51,909 nt of DNA from Bradyrhizobium forestalis. Lineage in GTDB: Bacteria > Pseudomonadota > Alphaproteobacteria > Rhizobiales > Xanthobacteraceae. Of this stretch, positions 51,905-51,909 are shown one piece after another. Numbering within the stretch: the stretch's first letter is position 1; every line of letters begins with the position of its first letter. Position numbers and translations under genes: made by a program. The notes beneath the pieces are model-generated. The model did no database searches, was not told where the DNA came from, and worked only from the letters and a program-made list of their open reading frames with translations. The stretch is from contig NZ_PGVG01000046.1 in assembly GCF_002795245.1 (NCBI RefSeq), positions 1-51,909 on the forward strand. Reading direction: 5' to 3'.

Positions 51905-51909
51905 TCTAC

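Overview
This is a piece of an alphaproteobacterial chromosome, most likely Bradyrhizobium or a close relative in the Nitrobacteraceae. The evidence is high GC outside the central region, an otsA/otsB trehalose locus, a bacterial Ku gene, a DUF3175 gene, two back-to-back promoters with the EcfG general-stress sigma consensus, and intergenic palindromes of a kind common in that group. The genus assignment is inference from gene content; no search was run.

Left flank (1-6.4 kb): an amidase, an MFS transporter divergent from a LysR regulator, a small hypothetical gene, a frameshifted 2'-5' RNA ligase-like gene, a frameshifted small conserved gene, and ku. Right flank (46.2-51.9 kb): tRNA-Ser(GGA), a small exported protein, otsA, otsB, an MFS transporter and DUF3175.

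Between about 6.5 and 46 kb lies a mobile and defence island of visibly lower GC. It starts with a decayed methyltransferase, a large serine recombinase, a small lipoprotein, a putative regulator, and an operon of a second paralogous serine recombinase with two ParB/RepB-like proteins. Immune-type modules follow: a membrane protein with a TIR protein; a TM0106-type nuclease/helicase with McrC and an McrB carrying an inserted domain, plus a divergent 253-aa protein; a nuclease-NACHT protein; an HNH-RecQ fusion; an MrcB-HNH nuclease; a replication-initiator-like gene with iteron-like repeats inside it; a DUF2924/serine recombinase operon whose genes overlap by 4 bp; a metallophosphoesterase; and a type I restriction-modification operon (hsdM-hsdS-hsdR) with an attached YgjP-type metalloprotease gene. 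The right edge faces the 3' end of tRNA-Ser.

The most unusual signal is a short repeat family of about 45 bp, found seven times, all in the same orientation and all between genes. Each copy has an ATTCG-like left arm, then GTTATGGAA starting 14-17 nt from the start of that arm. Most copies then have GAAGTC followed by a small GGCC dyad. The copies (14358, 17847, 26062, 26365, 29033, 30933, 38090) fall at the borders of the defence modules, so the island looks like a row of cassettes separated by a common site. With three large serine recombinases present, a recombinase-site role is an attractive but untested explanation.
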